Positions 1-9,219 of a stretch of DNA of 64,000 nucleotides are shown here, piece after piece. A program made the position numbers and the translations under genes. Below the pieces are notes generated by a model. The model was not told the origin of the DNA. It made no database searches and saw only the letters and a list, made by a program, of their open reading frames with translations. Positions within the stretch are counted from its first letter, which is position 1. Each line of letters opens with the position of its first letter. This stretch comes from Mycobacterium szulgai (lineage in GTDB: Bacteria > Actinomycetota > Actinomycetes > Mycobacteriales > Mycobacteriaceae), in contig NZ_LQPW01000120.1 in NCBI RefSeq assembly GCF_002116635.1, positions 1-64,000 on the forward strand, read 5' to 3'.

Positions 1-191
1 ACGGCAACGAAACTGCAGACGCCACGCCAACGCCCTGCGAACCTTCAAGAACTCACTTATTCAGCGGACTCATATCGGATGCGCTATCGCGTTTGCAATT
101 AGGGTGTGGCCGGCCGCGGTGGTGCTGGCGTGACGGGTGTGATGGCCACTGACCGCATCGCCAGCCCCGTCGCCGGGTTAGGGTGGGCGGC
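1..191. other. Left edge, no assignable gene
   Basis: Short stretch before rphA. All forward frames stay open for much of the first 100 bases, but none resembles the conserved neighbour I would expect upstream of rphA (a metallo-beta-lactamase-fold protein), so I assign nothing. The last bases carry the purine-rich run used by rphA. Confidence 0.4.
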
Positions 192-971
192 GTGTCAAAA
201 CGTGAAGACGGCCGCCTCGACGACGAGCTTCGCCCGGTGGTCATCACCCGGGGATTCACCGAGAACCCAGCGGGATCGGTACTGATCGAATTCGGTCACA
301 CCAAGGTGATGTGCACCGCCAGCGTCACCGAGGGCGTGCCCCGCTGGCGCAAGGGATCGGGACTGGGTTGGCTCACCGCCGAATACGCCATGCTGCCGTC
401 GGCCACACACAGTCGTTCGGACCGAGAATCGGTGAAGGGCCGGCTCAGTGGGCGCACTCAGGAAATCAGTCGGTTGGTCGGCCGGTCGCTGCGAGCGTGC
501 ATCGACTTGGCGGCGTTAGGGGAGAACACCATCGCCGTCGACTGCGATGTGTTGCAGGCCGACGGCGGAACTCGCACCGCGGCCATCACCGGCGCCTACG
601 TGGCATTGGCTGATGCGGTGACTTATCTGTCGGCGGCGGGCAAGCTATCCGATCCAAGGCCGCTGTCGTGTGCCATCGCCGCGGTCAGCGTGGGTGTGGT
701 CGACGGCAGGATCCGTGCCGACCTGCCTTACGAGGAAGACTCGCGCGCCGAGGTCGACATGAACGTCGTCGCCACCGATACCGGCACGCTGGTTGAGGTG
801 CAGGGCACCGGCGAGGGGGCGACATTCCCCCGGTCAACTCTGGACAAGCTGCTCGACATGGCGCTGGCTGCGTGTGACAAGTTGTTTGCCGCTCAGCGCG
901 AAGCGCTGGCGCTGCCGTACCCGGGTGTGCTGCCCGACGGACCGCCGGCACCGAAGGCGTTCGGGAGCTGA
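192..971 (+). CDS. rphA: Ribonuclease PH
   Basis: RNase PH is a phosphorolytic 3'-5' exoribonuclease that trims tRNA 3' ends, releasing nucleoside diphosphates. The 259-residue product has the family length and the hallmarks: [15 protein letters not shown] near the N-terminus, the [24 protein letters not shown] segment (here with KGR at its start), [19 protein letters not shown], and [17 protein letters not shown] with the acidic catalytic region. I chose the GTG at 192 (VSKREDGRL) over the in-frame GTG at 183 because it matches the usual mycobacterial N-terminus and has a GGTGGGCGG run just before it. It overlaps rdgB by four bases, so the two are probably translationally coupled, the conserved mycobacterial order. 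Confidence 0.96.
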   Translation: MSKREDGRLDDELRPVVITRGFTENPAGSVLIEFGHTKVMCTASVTEGVPRWRKGSGLGWLTAEYAMLPSATHSRSDRESVKGRLSGRTQEISRLVGRSLRACIDLAALGENTIAVDCDVLQADGGTRTAAITGAYVALADAVTYLSAAGKLSDPRPLSCAIAAVSVGVVDGRIRADLPYEEDSRAEVDMNVVATDTGTLVEVQGTGEGATFPRSTLDKLLDMALAACDKLFAAQREALALPYPGVLPDGPPAPKAFGS

Positions 972-1579
972 CCCGCCTGCTGGTCGCTAGCCGTAATGCC
1001 AAGAAGCTGGCCGAACTGCGCCGGGTGCTCGACGGCGCCGGCGTGTCCGGTTTGAACCTGTTGTCGCTCAACGATGTTGAGCCATTTGACGAAGCACCGG
1101 AAACCGGTGCGACCTTCGAGGAGAATGCGCTCGCCAAGGCGCGTGACGCGTTCGCGGCGACGGGTCTGGCGAGCGTGGCCGACGACTCCGGTTTGGAGGT
1201 GGCCGCACTCAACGGCATGCCGGGGGTGCTGTCGGCGCGGTGGTCGGGTCGCCACGGCGACGACGCCTCCAACACCGCGCTGCTGCTGGCACAGTTGCGT
1301 GATGTGCCCGACGGGCGGCGCGGCGCGGCGTTCGTCTCGGCTTGCGCGTTGGTCTCGAGAGACGGCGAGGTCGTCGTGCGCGGCGTGTGGCCCGGCGGAA
1401 TTGCCCGCGAACCGAGTGGCGACGGGGGCTTCGGCTACGACCCGGTGTTCATTCCCGACGGGTCGACGCGCACCGCGGCGCAGCTTAGCCCGGCGGAAAA
1501 GGACGCTGTCTCGCACCGCGGTCGCGCGTTGGCGCTGCTGGTGCCCGCGCTGCGCGCTCTGTCGGCCGGCCCCGGGTGA
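968..1579 (+). CDS. rdgB: Non-canonical purine NTP pyrophosphatase (RdgB/HAM1)
   Basis: Hydrolyses dITP, XTP and similar deaminated purine nucleotides to monophosphates, keeping them out of DNA and RNA. The N-terminal substrate motif VASRNAKKL, then [14 protein letters not shown] and [11 protein letters not shown] are all present, and [13 protein letters not shown] closes the protein at about 203 residues. The start is odd: no ATG, GTG or TTG lies in frame upstream of the essential SRNxKK motif. The best candidate is a CTG at 968 whose TG overlaps the rphA stop, where related genomes appear to use GTG. The first ordinary start, GTG at 1025, would delete the nucleotide-binding motif. Confidence 0.93.
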   Translation: MTRLLVASRNAKKLAELRRVLDGAGVSGLNLLSLNDVEPFDEAPETGATFEENALAKARDAFAATGLASVADDSGLEVAALNGMPGVLSARWSGRHGDDASNTALLLAQLRDVPDGRRGAAFVSACALVSRDGEVVVRGVWPGGIAREPSGDGGFGYDPVFIPDGSTRTAAQLSPAEKDAVSHRGRALALLVPALRALSAGPG

Positions 1580-1626
1580 AACCAGCTTCACGTTCGTCCG
1601 CGAGCGTGAAACCAGGTTCACGCTCG
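1576..1626. terminator. Repeated hairpin between convergent genes
   Basis: A perfect 10-bp inverted repeat, CGAGCGTGAA (1601-1610) with TTCACGCTCG (1617-1626), forms a six-base-loop hairpin between rdgB and the convergent DUF3817 gene. The motif GTGAAACCAG plus TTCACG occurs twice, at 1576 and 1606, with a 30-bp period, so the element looks duplicated. No T-run follows, as is common for mycobacterial terminators. It could serve both strands. Confidence 0.65.
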
Positions 1627-1635
1627 GCGTTGCCC

Positions 1636-1992
1636 CTAGAACCCGTAACGCGCCTTGACGTCTCGGGTTTGGAAGTGCTCGACGATGATGCCCACCAGCG
1701 GGACGGTGCCGGCAAGCAAAACTCCGATCGTCTTGCCTATCGGCCAGCGAACCTTGATGGCGAGGTTGAAGGCGGCCAACACGTACACGAAGTACACCCA
1801 GCCGTGCACCACTTCGATCCACCGGATTTCCCGATGGAAAGCGAGATGCGAGACGATCTCGTAGCACAGCGCGATCAGCCAGATTCCGGTCGTCCACGCC
1901 ATGACTCGGTAGGCGAGCAATGCCGTGCGAATCTTCTCAACGGGAAAAGCCGACGCGGTCTGCTGTGCCTCGGGTGTCTCGGGTGCGGTCAT
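1636..1992 (-). CDS. DUF3817 integral membrane protein
   Basis: A 118-residue membrane protein of unknown function, matching Rv1342c of M. tuberculosis in position and character. After a short Pro/Ala/Gln-rich N-terminus there are three likely membrane segments, around residues 26-46, 60-80 and 85-104. Conserved features include HGWVYFVYVLAAFNLA, and a charged C-terminal tail. Its ATG overlaps the lprD stop (ATGA), so it is co-translated with lprD. The sequence gives no clue to a substrate or enzymatic role. Confidence 0.9.
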   Translation of the reverse strand: MTAPETPEAQQTASAFPVEKIRTALLAYRVMAWTTGIWLIALCYEIVSHLAFHREIRWIEVVHGWVYFVYVLAAFNLAIKVRWPIGKTIGVLLAGTVPLVGIIVEHFQTRDVKARYGF

Positions 1993-2369
1993 GCGGTGGT
2001 CCTGTTCTGCTTCTCGGTATCGCTCTTGGCGAGCTCGGCCAGGTAGGCGTTGTATTCCTGCATTGCGGGATCGTCGGGTTGCTGCGAGACGGGCTGGGGC
2101 CTTTCGGGTAGCAGCCCGTCAGGTATTTCGGTCACGGCGCCCTTGTTGCGAGGCTCGGGCGGCACGTCTTCATAGCGGACGAATTTGCGGTACGCATAGA
2201 CGCAGAAGCCGGCGAATAGCGGCCACTGCAGCGCATAGCCGAGATTCTGGAACGTGCCGGACACCGATTCGAATCGTGTCCACTGCCACCAGCCCAGAGC
2301 CAGGCAGCCGCAGGCCGCGACGATCACCAAAGCGATCAGCGCAGGCCTCCGACGATGTGTAGTCGACAC
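1989..2369 (-). CDS. lprD: LprD-like membrane protein
   Basis: A 126-residue protein equivalent to Rv1343c, annotated as lipoprotein LprD. It has a hydrophobic N-terminal segment (ALIALVIVAACGCLALGWW) whose AACG could act as a lipobox cysteine, a second hydrophobic stretch (LGYALQWPLFAGFCVYAYR), then a Pro/Glu-rich tail ending EYNAYLAELAKSDTEK. I chose GTG at 2369 (VSTTHRRR) because the mature family begins MSTxRRR. An ATG at 2396 is also in frame, but neither site has a well-spaced ribosome-binding site. Function is unknown. The lipoprotein call is a family inference; the protein could equally be a two-segment membrane protein. Confidence 0.86.
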   Translation of the reverse strand: MSTTHRRRPALIALVIVAACGCLALGWWQWTRFESVSGTFQNLGYALQWPLFAGFCVYAYRKFVRYEDVPPEPRNKGAVTEIPDGLLPERPQPVSQQPDDPAMQEYNAYLAELAKSDTEKQNRTTA

Positions 2370-2392
2370 CCCTTGACGGTACCGCGAGTGGC

Positions 2393-3018
2393 TCATAACT
2401 TCGGCCCGACGAATTGGTCGAGACGCGCAACGGCGGCCTTGCGGTACACGGCAATGCCGTGTCGGCTTGACCGGGTCCATGGAATTGCGCGCGCGTCCCG
2501 GGCTCCACTGAACAATCCGAGGATGCCTTCGGATCTATTCGAGAAGTGATAGCCGACGCTGCGGACACCGCGATTATTGGCCGCCACACGGCACCCATCG
2601 CTGTCGATGAGTCCGCGAACGGATTGCTCGGTGGCCTCTTTGACCAGCAGTTCCTGCCAGGGTTCTAGCCGAATCGGCCTCTAGTGCTTCTTCCCGGGAC
2701 CGTGTTGAGGCTGATTTCTGGATATGTCTTGTCGAGGGTGATCCTCAGCCGCCACACTTGGCGGCACCGTGAGATACAGCCGTCCCCGAGGTACATACCA
2801 GGACGTAGCAACAAGGCCCCGCCGGCAGTGCCGACATGCTTTGCGCAACACCGCACTCCATGGCGCTGATGACTCTCGGCCGGAGTTGATGTCGACTGTC
2901 GCCAGTCCTGCACTGTCGGTCGAGGCACGCCGAGTTGTCGAGAGATAGCGCAGTCGTTTACCCCAGCTGCGATTAGGCGCTTGGCTGCCGCGACTCTTCT
3001 GCAGACCGCATGCGAAAC
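2393..3018 (-). pseudogene. Decayed LAGLIDADG-type endonuclease-like gene
   Basis: Two halves of one protein can be read on this strand in different frames. The N-terminal half (about 3018 to 2700) encodes a helix-turn-helix (KRLIAAGVNDCAISRQLG, then VPRPTVQDWRQ) and a first LAGLIDADG-like motif, LLRPGMYLGDGCISRCRQVW, breaking down after LDKTYPEI. The C-terminal half (about 2660 to 2393) reads EPWQELLVKEATEQSVRGLIDSDGCR, containing the second motif RGLIDSDGC, and continues to a natural end, VARLDQFVGPK. The central segment is missing and the frame is lost, so the gene is inactive. Intact relatives are two-motif homing-endonuclease-like or regulator-like proteins of actinobacteria. It abuts tRNA-Leu, a classic integration neighbourhood. 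Confidence 0.8.
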
Positions 3019-3097
3019 CCTTCGACTGTTACGAAGCCAAGTTAGGCTGCACCGCCGACAAGTCGTGGTTGGACAAAGCGATAAGATCGCGATGCCC

Positions 3098-3181
3098 GCG
3101 GGCGTGGCGAAATTGGCAGACGCGATGGTTTTAGGTGCCATTGCTCGTGAGAGCTTGAGGGTTCGAGTCCCTCCGCCCGCA
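3098..3181 (+). tRNA. tRNA-Leu (anticodon UAG)
   Basis: The acceptor stem GCGGGCG (3098-3104) pairs with CGCCCGC (3174-3180), followed by discriminator A at 3181. The D-arm region GGCGAAATTGGCAGACGC, anticodon stem ATGGT/GCCAT enclosing loop TTTAGGT, a long variable arm, and the T-arm GAGGGTTCGAGTCCCTC are all present. This is a class II tRNA of 84 bases. The anticodon TAG reads CUA (and probably other CUN) leucine codons. No CCA is encoded. It lies just upstream of the decayed LAGLIDADG-type gene on the opposite strand. Confidence 0.96.
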
Positions 3182-3246
3182 CAATCTCAGCCGATGGCGC
3201 GGCGCGCTCGGCGCCGTAAAGTCCTCTCACACCAGAGAATCAGGCA

Positions 3247-4446
3247 TCATCCTCCAGCAAGAGGTCGTGACATAACCCGCGGCGTGTGACCGTACCGAGG
3301 CACCATGCCGCCGCGCATGGCCACTCCTGTTGGCATCCCCGGCATTCCCGGCGCGCCGGACATTCCGGGGTCAGCGGTAGGCAGGGTCGTCATCGGCGTG
3401 GCGTGGATTGCCTCAGCCGTGGTGATCTTCGGAACCGTTGCCCAGGCCGGGGGCACCGACAATTGCCCGACGTAACCAGCACTTCGGAATGCAGCCGATA
3501 CCTCGCTGACCGCTTCGCTCGCTCCGAGACTGCGGGCTATCGTGTTCAGCGGCGCAAGTAGTTCGTTAGGTGCGCTTGCGGCCTCACCCAGGTTGGGCAG
3601 CAGCCCCAAACTGCTCTGAACTCCCATCGTGTCGGTGATCGTCGAGCTCAGGTTGTTCACCGATCCGATCGTTGCGTAGAAAGCGAGCAGTGCGTCTAAC
3701 ACAGTGAAATCGTCGGCGACCAGGCCCGGGAAGTACGACGCGAACGCGTTGATCCCCTCGCCTAATGGAATGAGAATGGCCGACAGTTCAGGGGCGATGG
3801 GCAGCAGCAGCGTTCCCAGTTCGATTAGCAGGTTGCCGATGATGTTTCCGGCGTCGTCTCCTACGCTGACCACCGCATGGGCGACGGCGCTGTGCTGCGC
3901 GGACTGGCCGGCGGGATTGGTGGTCTGCTGTGGCGAGCTGAACGGCGTCAGTTGCCGCGCGCTCGATGAGGTAATCGCGTAGTCGTACATCACGGTGGCA
4001 TCGGTCGTCCACATTTCTGAGTACGCGAACTCCGTGGCTGCGATCGCCGCGGTGTTCTGGCCGAAGAAGTTCTCCGCTATCAAGGCGCGTAATTGCGCGC
4101 GGTTAGCCGCGATCGTCGCTGGAGGCACGATCGTCGCGAATGCTCGCTCGAAGGCCGCGGCCGCGGCCGCCGCTTGGAGTGCCGTCTGCCGCGCCGAGGC
4201 TGCGGTTTTGTCCAGCCATTCGACGTACGGGCGGACGGAAGCCGCCATGATCGCCGATGACGGTCCCGTCCAATGAATATCGGTGAGGGTTGAGACTACC
4301 GAGCGATAGCTATCGGCGGCGGTGAGCAGTTCAGTCGACACGTCGTGCCAACTCATCGCGGCCGCCCGCAACGGGCCTGAGCCACATCCGCTGTACATAC
4401 GGGCCGAGTTGACCTCCGGCGGGTATAGCGCGAAATCGATGAACAC
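3247..4446 (-). CDS. PPE family protein, SVP subgroup
   Basis: PPE proteins are ESX-secreted or surface-associated mycobacterial proteins that usually pair with a PE partner. The first 180 residues form the PPE domain: FALYPPEVNSARMYSG with the Pro-Pro-Glu motif, then the WxG-type turn (WTGPSS) and the helical AENFFGQNTAAIAATEFAYSEMW segment. The C-terminal region has SVPPAW after GYVGQL, marking the SVP subfamily, and ends in a Met/Gly/Pro-rich tail. I chose GTG at 4446 because GGAG lies just upstream and the PPE motif then falls at residue 9 onward. The product is 399 residues. No PE gene is adjacent. Confidence 0.92.
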   Translation of the reverse strand: MFIDFALYPPEVNSARMYSGCGSGPLRAAAMSWHDVSTELLTAADSYRSVVSTLTDIHWTGPSSAIMAASVRPYVEWLDKTAASARQTALQAAAAAAAFERAFATIVPPATIAANRAQLRALIAENFFGQNTAAIAATEFAYSEMWTTDATVMYDYAITSSSARQLTPFSSPQQTTNPAGQSAQHSAVAHAVVSVGDDAGNIIGNLLIELGTLLLPIAPELSAILIPLGEGINAFASYFPGLVADDFTVLDALLAFYATIGSVNNLSSTITDTMGVQSSLGLLPNLGEAASAPNELLAPLNTIARSLGASEAVSEVSAAFRSAGYVGQLSVPPAWATVPKITTAEAIHATPMTTLPTADPGMSGAPGMPGMPTGVAMRGGMVPRYGHTPRVMSRPLAGG

Positions 4447-4864
4447 TGCCCACTCCTGTCTAGCCGATTGAGGTAACGCTGGCCCCCAGTGGCTACGTCG
4501 GCGCCAGGGCAGGCGCCAAGAGTGGATCAAAGGGCGCTATAGCGGCGACCGCATCGCCGGTCCCTCAGTGAACTGACAGGAAGTGATAATTAACTCCTCA
4601 TTGAGATGGGGACTGCGGCGGAAGTCGTCGGCTAACCAAGCGTCGCAAGAACATTCGCCCAACACGGCTTGCCGCAGCCAAGCCTGTTACCGTGGGCCGC
4701 GGGTCGGCGAAAGCAACCGAGTTTGACCTTTGGTAAGGCAACCCTTAGTTTGGTGTGTAGCTTGCCGGGGCGTCCTGAGATGCAAGAACGCTGACGCCGC
4801 GCGCCGGCGAACCACCACCCGCTTGTCGCGATGGACAACGTGTGGCTCCAGGAGAGGATCGTTG
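4447..4864. other. Divergent promoter region between PPE and irtA
   Basis: About 420 bases separating two divergently read genes. It holds a candidate IdeR box at 4729-4747 and, just before irtA, GGAGAGG at 4851-4857 as the ribosome-binding site. An open frame reaching irtA from 4730 reads as low-complexity Arg/Cys-rich sequence and is not convincing as coding. I see no other gene. Confidence 0.6.
4729..4747. promoter_or_regulatory. Candidate IdeR iron box
   Basis: TTTGGTAAGGCAACCCTTA matches 14 of 19 positions of the remembered IdeR consensus TTAGGTTAGGCTAACCTAA and keeps the GGT-A-GGC core. It lies about 118 bases upstream of the irtA start. IdeR represses irtAB in iron-replete M. tuberculosis, so placement and family knowledge agree. 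The right half is weaker (ACCCTTA). Confidence 0.7.
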
Positions 4865-7441
4865 ATGGCCCGCGGGTTGCAGGGCGCGATGTTGCGCGGC
4901 TTCGGCGCGCGCGACCACACCGCGACGGTGATCGAAACCGTAATGATCGCACCACATTTCGTGCGGATACGGATGGAATCGCCGACGCTGTTCGAAGATG
5001 CCGAGGCCGAGCCCGCCGCCTGGTTGCGCTTCTGGTTCCCCGACCCCGCTGGGACCCATACTGAATTCCAGCGTGCCTACACGATTTCGGAAGCAGATGT
5101 TCCCGCGGGCCGTTTCGCGGTCGACGTAGTGTTGCACGATCCGGCCGGCCCCGCCTCGACCTGGGCCCGCACCGTCAAGCCCGGCACGACCATCGCGGTC
5201 ATGTCTTTGATGGGCTCATCCCGCTTCGACGCTCCGCAAGAGCAACCGGCCGGCTATCTGCTCATCGGCGATTCGGCGTCCATCCCGGGGATGAACGGCA
5301 TCGTGGGAACGGTCCCCGACGACGTCCCGATCGAGATGTACCTCGAGCAGCACGACGACAATGACACGATGATCCCGATCTCGCGCCATCCCCGGCTGCG
5401 GGTGCACTGGATCACCCGGCGCGACGAGAAATCTCTGGCCGCCGCGATCGAGAGCCGGGACTGGTCGAACTGGTATGCCTGGGCGACACCGGAGGCCACT
5501 GCCCTCAAGAACGTCCGGAAGCGGCTGCGCGACGCGTTCGGGTTCCCCAAGTCCGAGGTACACGCGCAAGCCTATTGGAGCGCCGGTCGCGAGATGGGCA
5601 CCCGCCGCGGCGGCGATCCGGGTGATGCTGAGCCGAAAGCTGTTGCACCGCCCGAGAGACCGGCTGAGACAGCCGTTCCTGCGCGCGGGAATTGGCGCGC
5701 CCAGGCTGCCGGTCAGTTGCTGGCACCGCTGCGCTGGGCGCTCATCGTTTCCGGAGTGCTGCAGGCCGTGGTCACCCTCGTTCAGCTGGCGCCGTTCGTG
5801 TTGCTGGTTGAGTTGGCCCGCCTGCTGATCTCGGGCGCCGATGAGTCCCGGTTGTGGAACGTCGGAATTGCGGCCGTTTCATTGCTGGGACTCGGCACGA
5901 TTCTCGGTGCCGCGCTCACGTTGTGGCTGCATGTCGTCGACGCGCGCTTTGAAAGTGATTTGCGCTCAAGGCTGTTGGGTAAGCTGTCCCGGCTGCCGCT
6001 GGGCTGGTTCACCGCTCGCGGCTCGGGGTCGATCAAGCAGTTGGTGCAGGACGACACGCTGTCACTGCACTACCTTGTCACTCACGCCATTCCTGACGCG
6101 GTCAATGCGGTGGTCGGGCCTGTGGCGGTGCTGGTCTATCTATTCATCGTCGACTGGCGGGTCGCGCTCGTGCTCTTCGGGCCGGTGCTGGTCTACCTGG
6201 TGACGTCGTCGGCGCTCATGGTTGCGTCCGGTCCCCGCATCGCGCAATCGCAGCGGTGGGCCGAGAAAATGAACGCCGAAGCCGGCGCTTACTTGGAGGG
6301 GCAGCCGGTAATTCGGGTCTTCGGCGGTGCCGCGGCGTCGAGTTTCCGACAGCGCCTCGACGAGTACGTCGGCTTCCTGGTCGCCTGGCAGCGTCCGCTC
6401 GCCGCCAAGAAAACGTTGATGGACCTGGCCACCCGTCCATCGACGTTTCTGTGGCTCATCGCAACCACCGGCACGCTGCTGATCGTCGGCAACGCGATGG
6501 ATCCGGTGAATCTGCTGCCATTCCTGTTGTTAGGCACAACTTTCGGATCCCGACTGCTCGGCATCGCTTACGGTGTCGGGGGCATTCGCGGTGGCATGCT
6601 GGCCGCCCGGCGTCTCCAAACCGCCCTCGCCGAGTCTGAACTCACGGTGCGGGCTCAGCCTCATGAGGCGTCCGGGCGAGATCCCGCCGCAACGGTGGTA
6701 TTCGATGGTGTCAGCTTCGGCTACCGTCCCGGTGCCCCGGTGATCCACAACGTGTCGCTGCACCTGCGCCCCGGCACCGTCACCGCGCTGGTCGGTCCGT
6801 CCGGATCCGGAAAGTCCACGCTCGCCGCGCTGCTGGCTCGATTCCACGACGTGGAGCAAGGGGCCATAGAAATTGGCGGACAAGACATTCGGTCGCTGAC
6901 TGCTGACCAGCTCTACACGCGGGTGGGCTTCGTCCTGCAGGAAACCCAACTCGTGCACGGCACCGTCGCCGAGAACATTGCCCTAGCCGCCCCGGATGCC
7001 ACGGCGGCACAGATCCAGGAAGCCGCGAAACAGGCCCAGATCCACGACCGCGTGCTGCGCTTGCCAGACGGCTACGACACCGTGCTGGGTGCAAGCAGCG
7101 GGCTCTCGGGCGGGGAACGGCAACGTCTGACCATCGCGCGCGCGATCCTCGCCGATACGCCGATCCTGATCCTCGACGAAGCCACCGCCTATGCCGATCC
7201 AGAGTCGGAATACCTTGTGCAGCAAGCACTCAACCGGTTGACCAGGGATCGTACGGTGCTGGTGATCGCGCACCGATTGCACACCATCACCCGAGCCGAC
7301 CAGATCATCGTCCTTGACCACGGCCGGATAGCCGAACGCGGCACCCACGAGGAGTTGCTTGCCGCCAATGGCCGTTACCGCCGCCTTTGGGAGACCGGCC
7401 AAAGCAGGCCGGTAGCCGCAGTCCGGGAGGGCGCACGGTGA
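4865..7441 (+). CDS. irtA: Siderophore ABC importer subunit IrtA
   Basis: IrtA pairs with IrtB in the inner membrane to import iron-loaded carboxymycobactin/mycobactin, and its cytosolic FAD domain reduces the ferric siderophore. The 858-residue protein begins with a siderophore-interacting/ferredoxin-reductase-like domain (roughly 1-270, with RAYTISEAD). Six-helix ABC-exporter-type membrane domains follow (about 290-590), then an ATPase domain with Walker [10 protein letters not shown] (about 643), signature LSGGERQR (about 745), Walker B ILILDEAT and HRL switch. I chose ATG 4865 (MARGLQG) for its GGAGAGG ribosome-binding site and match to the known N-terminus. The stop overlaps the irtB start. 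Iron regulation is suggested by the upstream IdeR-like box. Confidence 0.97.
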   Translation: MARGLQGAMLRGFGARDHTATVIETVMIAPHFVRIRMESPTLFEDAEAEPAAWLRFWFPDPAGTHTEFQRAYTISEADVPAGRFAVDVVLHDPAGPASTWARTVKPGTTIAVMSLMGSSRFDAPQEQPAGYLLIGDSASIPGMNGIVGTVPDDVPIEMYLEQHDDNDTMIPISRHPRLRVHWITRRDEKSLAAAIESRDWSNWYAWATPEATALKNVRKRLRDAFGFPKSEVHAQAYWSAGREMGTRRGGDPGDAEPKAVAPPERPAETAVPARGNWRAQAAGQLLAPLRWALIVSGVLQAVVTLVQLAPFVLLVELARLLISGADESRLWNVGIAAVSLLGLGTILGAALTLWLHVVDARFESDLRSRLLGKLSRLPLGWFTARGSGSIKQLVQDDTLSLHYLVTHAIPDAVNAVVGPVAVLVYLFIVDWRVALVLFGPVLVYLVTSSALMVASGPRIAQSQRWAEKMNAEAGAYLEGQPVIRVFGGAAASSFRQRLDEYVGFLVAWQRPLAAKKTLMDLATRPSTFLWLIATTGTLLIVGNAMDPVNLLPFLLLGTTFGSRLLGIAYGVGGIRGGMLAARRLQTALAESELTVRAQPHEASGRDPAATVVFDGVSFGYRPGAPVIHNVSLHLRPGTVTALVGPSGSGKSTLAALLARFHDVEQGAIEIGGQDIRSLTADQLYTRVGFVLQETQLVHGTVAENIALAAPDATAAQIQEAAKQAQIHDRVLRLPDGYDTVLGASSGLSGGERQRLTIARAILADTPILILDEATAYADPESEYLVQQALNRLTRDRTVLVIAHRLHTITRADQIIVLDHGRIAERGTHEELLAANGRYRRLWETGQSRPVAAVREGAR

Positions 7442-9174
7442 TCCGCACCTGGATAAGCCTGGTTCCGGCCGACCGCCGTGCCAAGGTAGTCACCTACACC
7501 GTGCTCGCGCTCGTCTCGGTCGTGTTGCGGGCGGTAGCTACCGTTTTGCTGGTCCCGCTGGTTGGCGCGCTATTCAGCGGCAACCCGAAACATGCACTGG
7601 CGTGGTTGGTTTGGCTCACGGTCGCGACCGTCGCGGGCTGGGTGATCGACACCATCACCGCGCGGATCGGCTTCGATCTGGGCTTCGCGGTACTCGACCA
7701 CACCCAGCATGACGTGGCCGACCGGTTGCCAGATGTGCGGCTGGATTGGTTCACCCCGGACAACACCTCCACGGCACGGCAAGCGATCGCCGCGACCGGA
7801 CCCGAGCTGGTGGGTCTGGTGGTCAACCTGCTGACACCGTTGCTCACGGCGATCCTGCTGCCGGCGGTCATCGCGCTGGTCCTGTTGCCGATCTCCTGGC
7901 AGCTGGGAGTGGCTGCGCTGGCCGGTTTGCCGTTGCTGCTGGGTTCGCTTTGGGCCTCGGTCCGCCTGACCCGCCGCGCTGATGCCGCGGCCGGTGAAGC
8001 CAACAGCGCGCTCACCGAACGCATCATCGAGTTCGCCCGAACCCAGCAGGCGTTGCGCGCCGCGCGCCGCGTCGAGCCGGCCCGCAGTTTGGTCGGCACT
8101 GCGCTGACCGCCCAGCACAGCGCGACGATTCGGTTGCTGGGCATGCAGATTCCCGGTCAACTACTGTTCAGCATCGCCAGCCAGCTCGCCCTGATCTTGC
8201 TTGCCGGAGCCACCACGGCACTGACCGTTGCCGGCGCGCTGACGGTGCCCGAGGCCATCGCATTGATCGTAGTGATGGCCCGATACCTGGAACCGTTCAC
8301 TACCGTCAGCGAGCTGGCACCCGCCCTGGAGAGCACCCGCGCCACTCTGGACCGCATCCGTTCGGTGCTGACGGCACCGGCATTGGACGCCGGGACCGCC
8401 ACATTGCGTGACGTCGCCGCGGCCCCGCGTATCGAATTCGACGATGTCTGTTTCAGTTACGACGGCGCCAGCCCGGTGCTCGACGGTGTCAGCTTCTCGT
8501 TGCGGCCCGGCACCGCGACTGCGATCGTCGGGCCGTCGGGTTCGGGCAAGAGCACTGTCCTGGCGCTGATCGCCGGACTGCACCAGCCCTCTCGCGGGCG
8601 CGTACTCATCGACGGTATCGACGCGGCCACGCTGGACCCCGAAGCGCGGCGCTCGGCGAGCAGCGTCGTATTCCAGCATCCCTACCTCTTCCACGGCACG
8701 ATCCGCGAAAACGTATCTGCCGGCGATCCCGCGGCCGACGACGACCGGTTCGCCCGGGCAGTCCAGTTGGCCCGGGTCGATGAGCTCACCGGCCGGCTCC
8801 CGGACGGCGTCGAGACGATCGTCGGCGAGGCCGGCTCGGCGCTATCCGGCGGTGAACGGCAACGCGTCAGCATCGCGCGTGCTCTGCTCAAAGACGCACC
8901 GATCCTGTTGGTAGACGAGGCGACCAGCGCGCTGGACAACGAGAACGAGGTGGCGGTGGTCGATGCGCTCACCGCCGATCCCAGTTCGCAAACCAGGGTG
9001 ATCGTCGCCCACCGCCTGGCCAGCATTCGTCATGCTGACCGGGTCCTGTTCATCGAGGACGGCCGGCTGGTCGAGGACGGCGCGGTGGATGAGTTGCTCG
9101 ATGCCGGTGGTCGTTTCAGCGAGTTCTGGCACCAACAGCATGAAGCCGCCGAGTGGCGGATACTCGCCGATTAG
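7438..9174 (+). CDS. irtB: Siderophore ABC importer subunit IrtB
   Basis: The half-transporter partner of IrtA, 578 residues. It has an N-terminal six-helix type IV exporter-fold membrane domain (about 1-310) and a C-terminal ATPase: Walker [10 protein letters not shown] near residue 364, Q-loop FQHPYLFHG, signature ALSGGERQR near 467, Walker B ILLVDEAT and switch His in VAHRLAS. It lacks the FAD domain of IrtA, as expected. The GTG at 7438 forms a GTGA overlap with the irtA stop. The ATG-free start VIRTWI matches the known family N-terminus. The pair is a heterodimer, so coupled translation makes sense. Confidence 0.97.
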   Translation: MIRTWISLVPADRRAKVVTYTVLALVSVVLRAVATVLLVPLVGALFSGNPKHALAWLVWLTVATVAGWVIDTITARIGFDLGFAVLDHTQHDVADRLPDVRLDWFTPDNTSTARQAIAATGPELVGLVVNLLTPLLTAILLPAVIALVLLPISWQLGVAALAGLPLLLGSLWASVRLTRRADAAAGEANSALTERIIEFARTQQALRAARRVEPARSLVGTALTAQHSATIRLLGMQIPGQLLFSIASQLALILLAGATTALTVAGALTVPEAIALIVVMARYLEPFTTVSELAPALESTRATLDRIRSVLTAPALDAGTATLRDVAAAPRIEFDDVCFSYDGASPVLDGVSFSLRPGTATAIVGPSGSGKSTVLALIAGLHQPSRGRVLIDGIDAATLDPEARRSASSVVFQHPYLFHGTIRENVSAGDPAADDDRFARAVQLARVDELTGRLPDGVETIVGEAGSALSGGERQRVSIARALLKDAPILLVDEATSALDNENEVAVVDALTADPSSQTRVIVAHRLASIRHADRVLFIEDGRLVEDGAVDELLDAGGRFSEFWHQQHEAAEWRILAD

Positions 9175-9219
9175 GGGACACCTGCCGAAACTCTTGCCGT
9201 ATGACTTACAGTCGGGGGC

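Noticed and set aside
183..191. Upstream GTG start for rphA
   Set aside because: The GTG at 192 gives the conserved N-terminus and length.
4730..4864. 45-codon N-terminal extension of IrtA
   Set aside because: Arg/Cys-rich, overlaps the iron box, and lies before a strong ribosome-binding site and known N-terminus.
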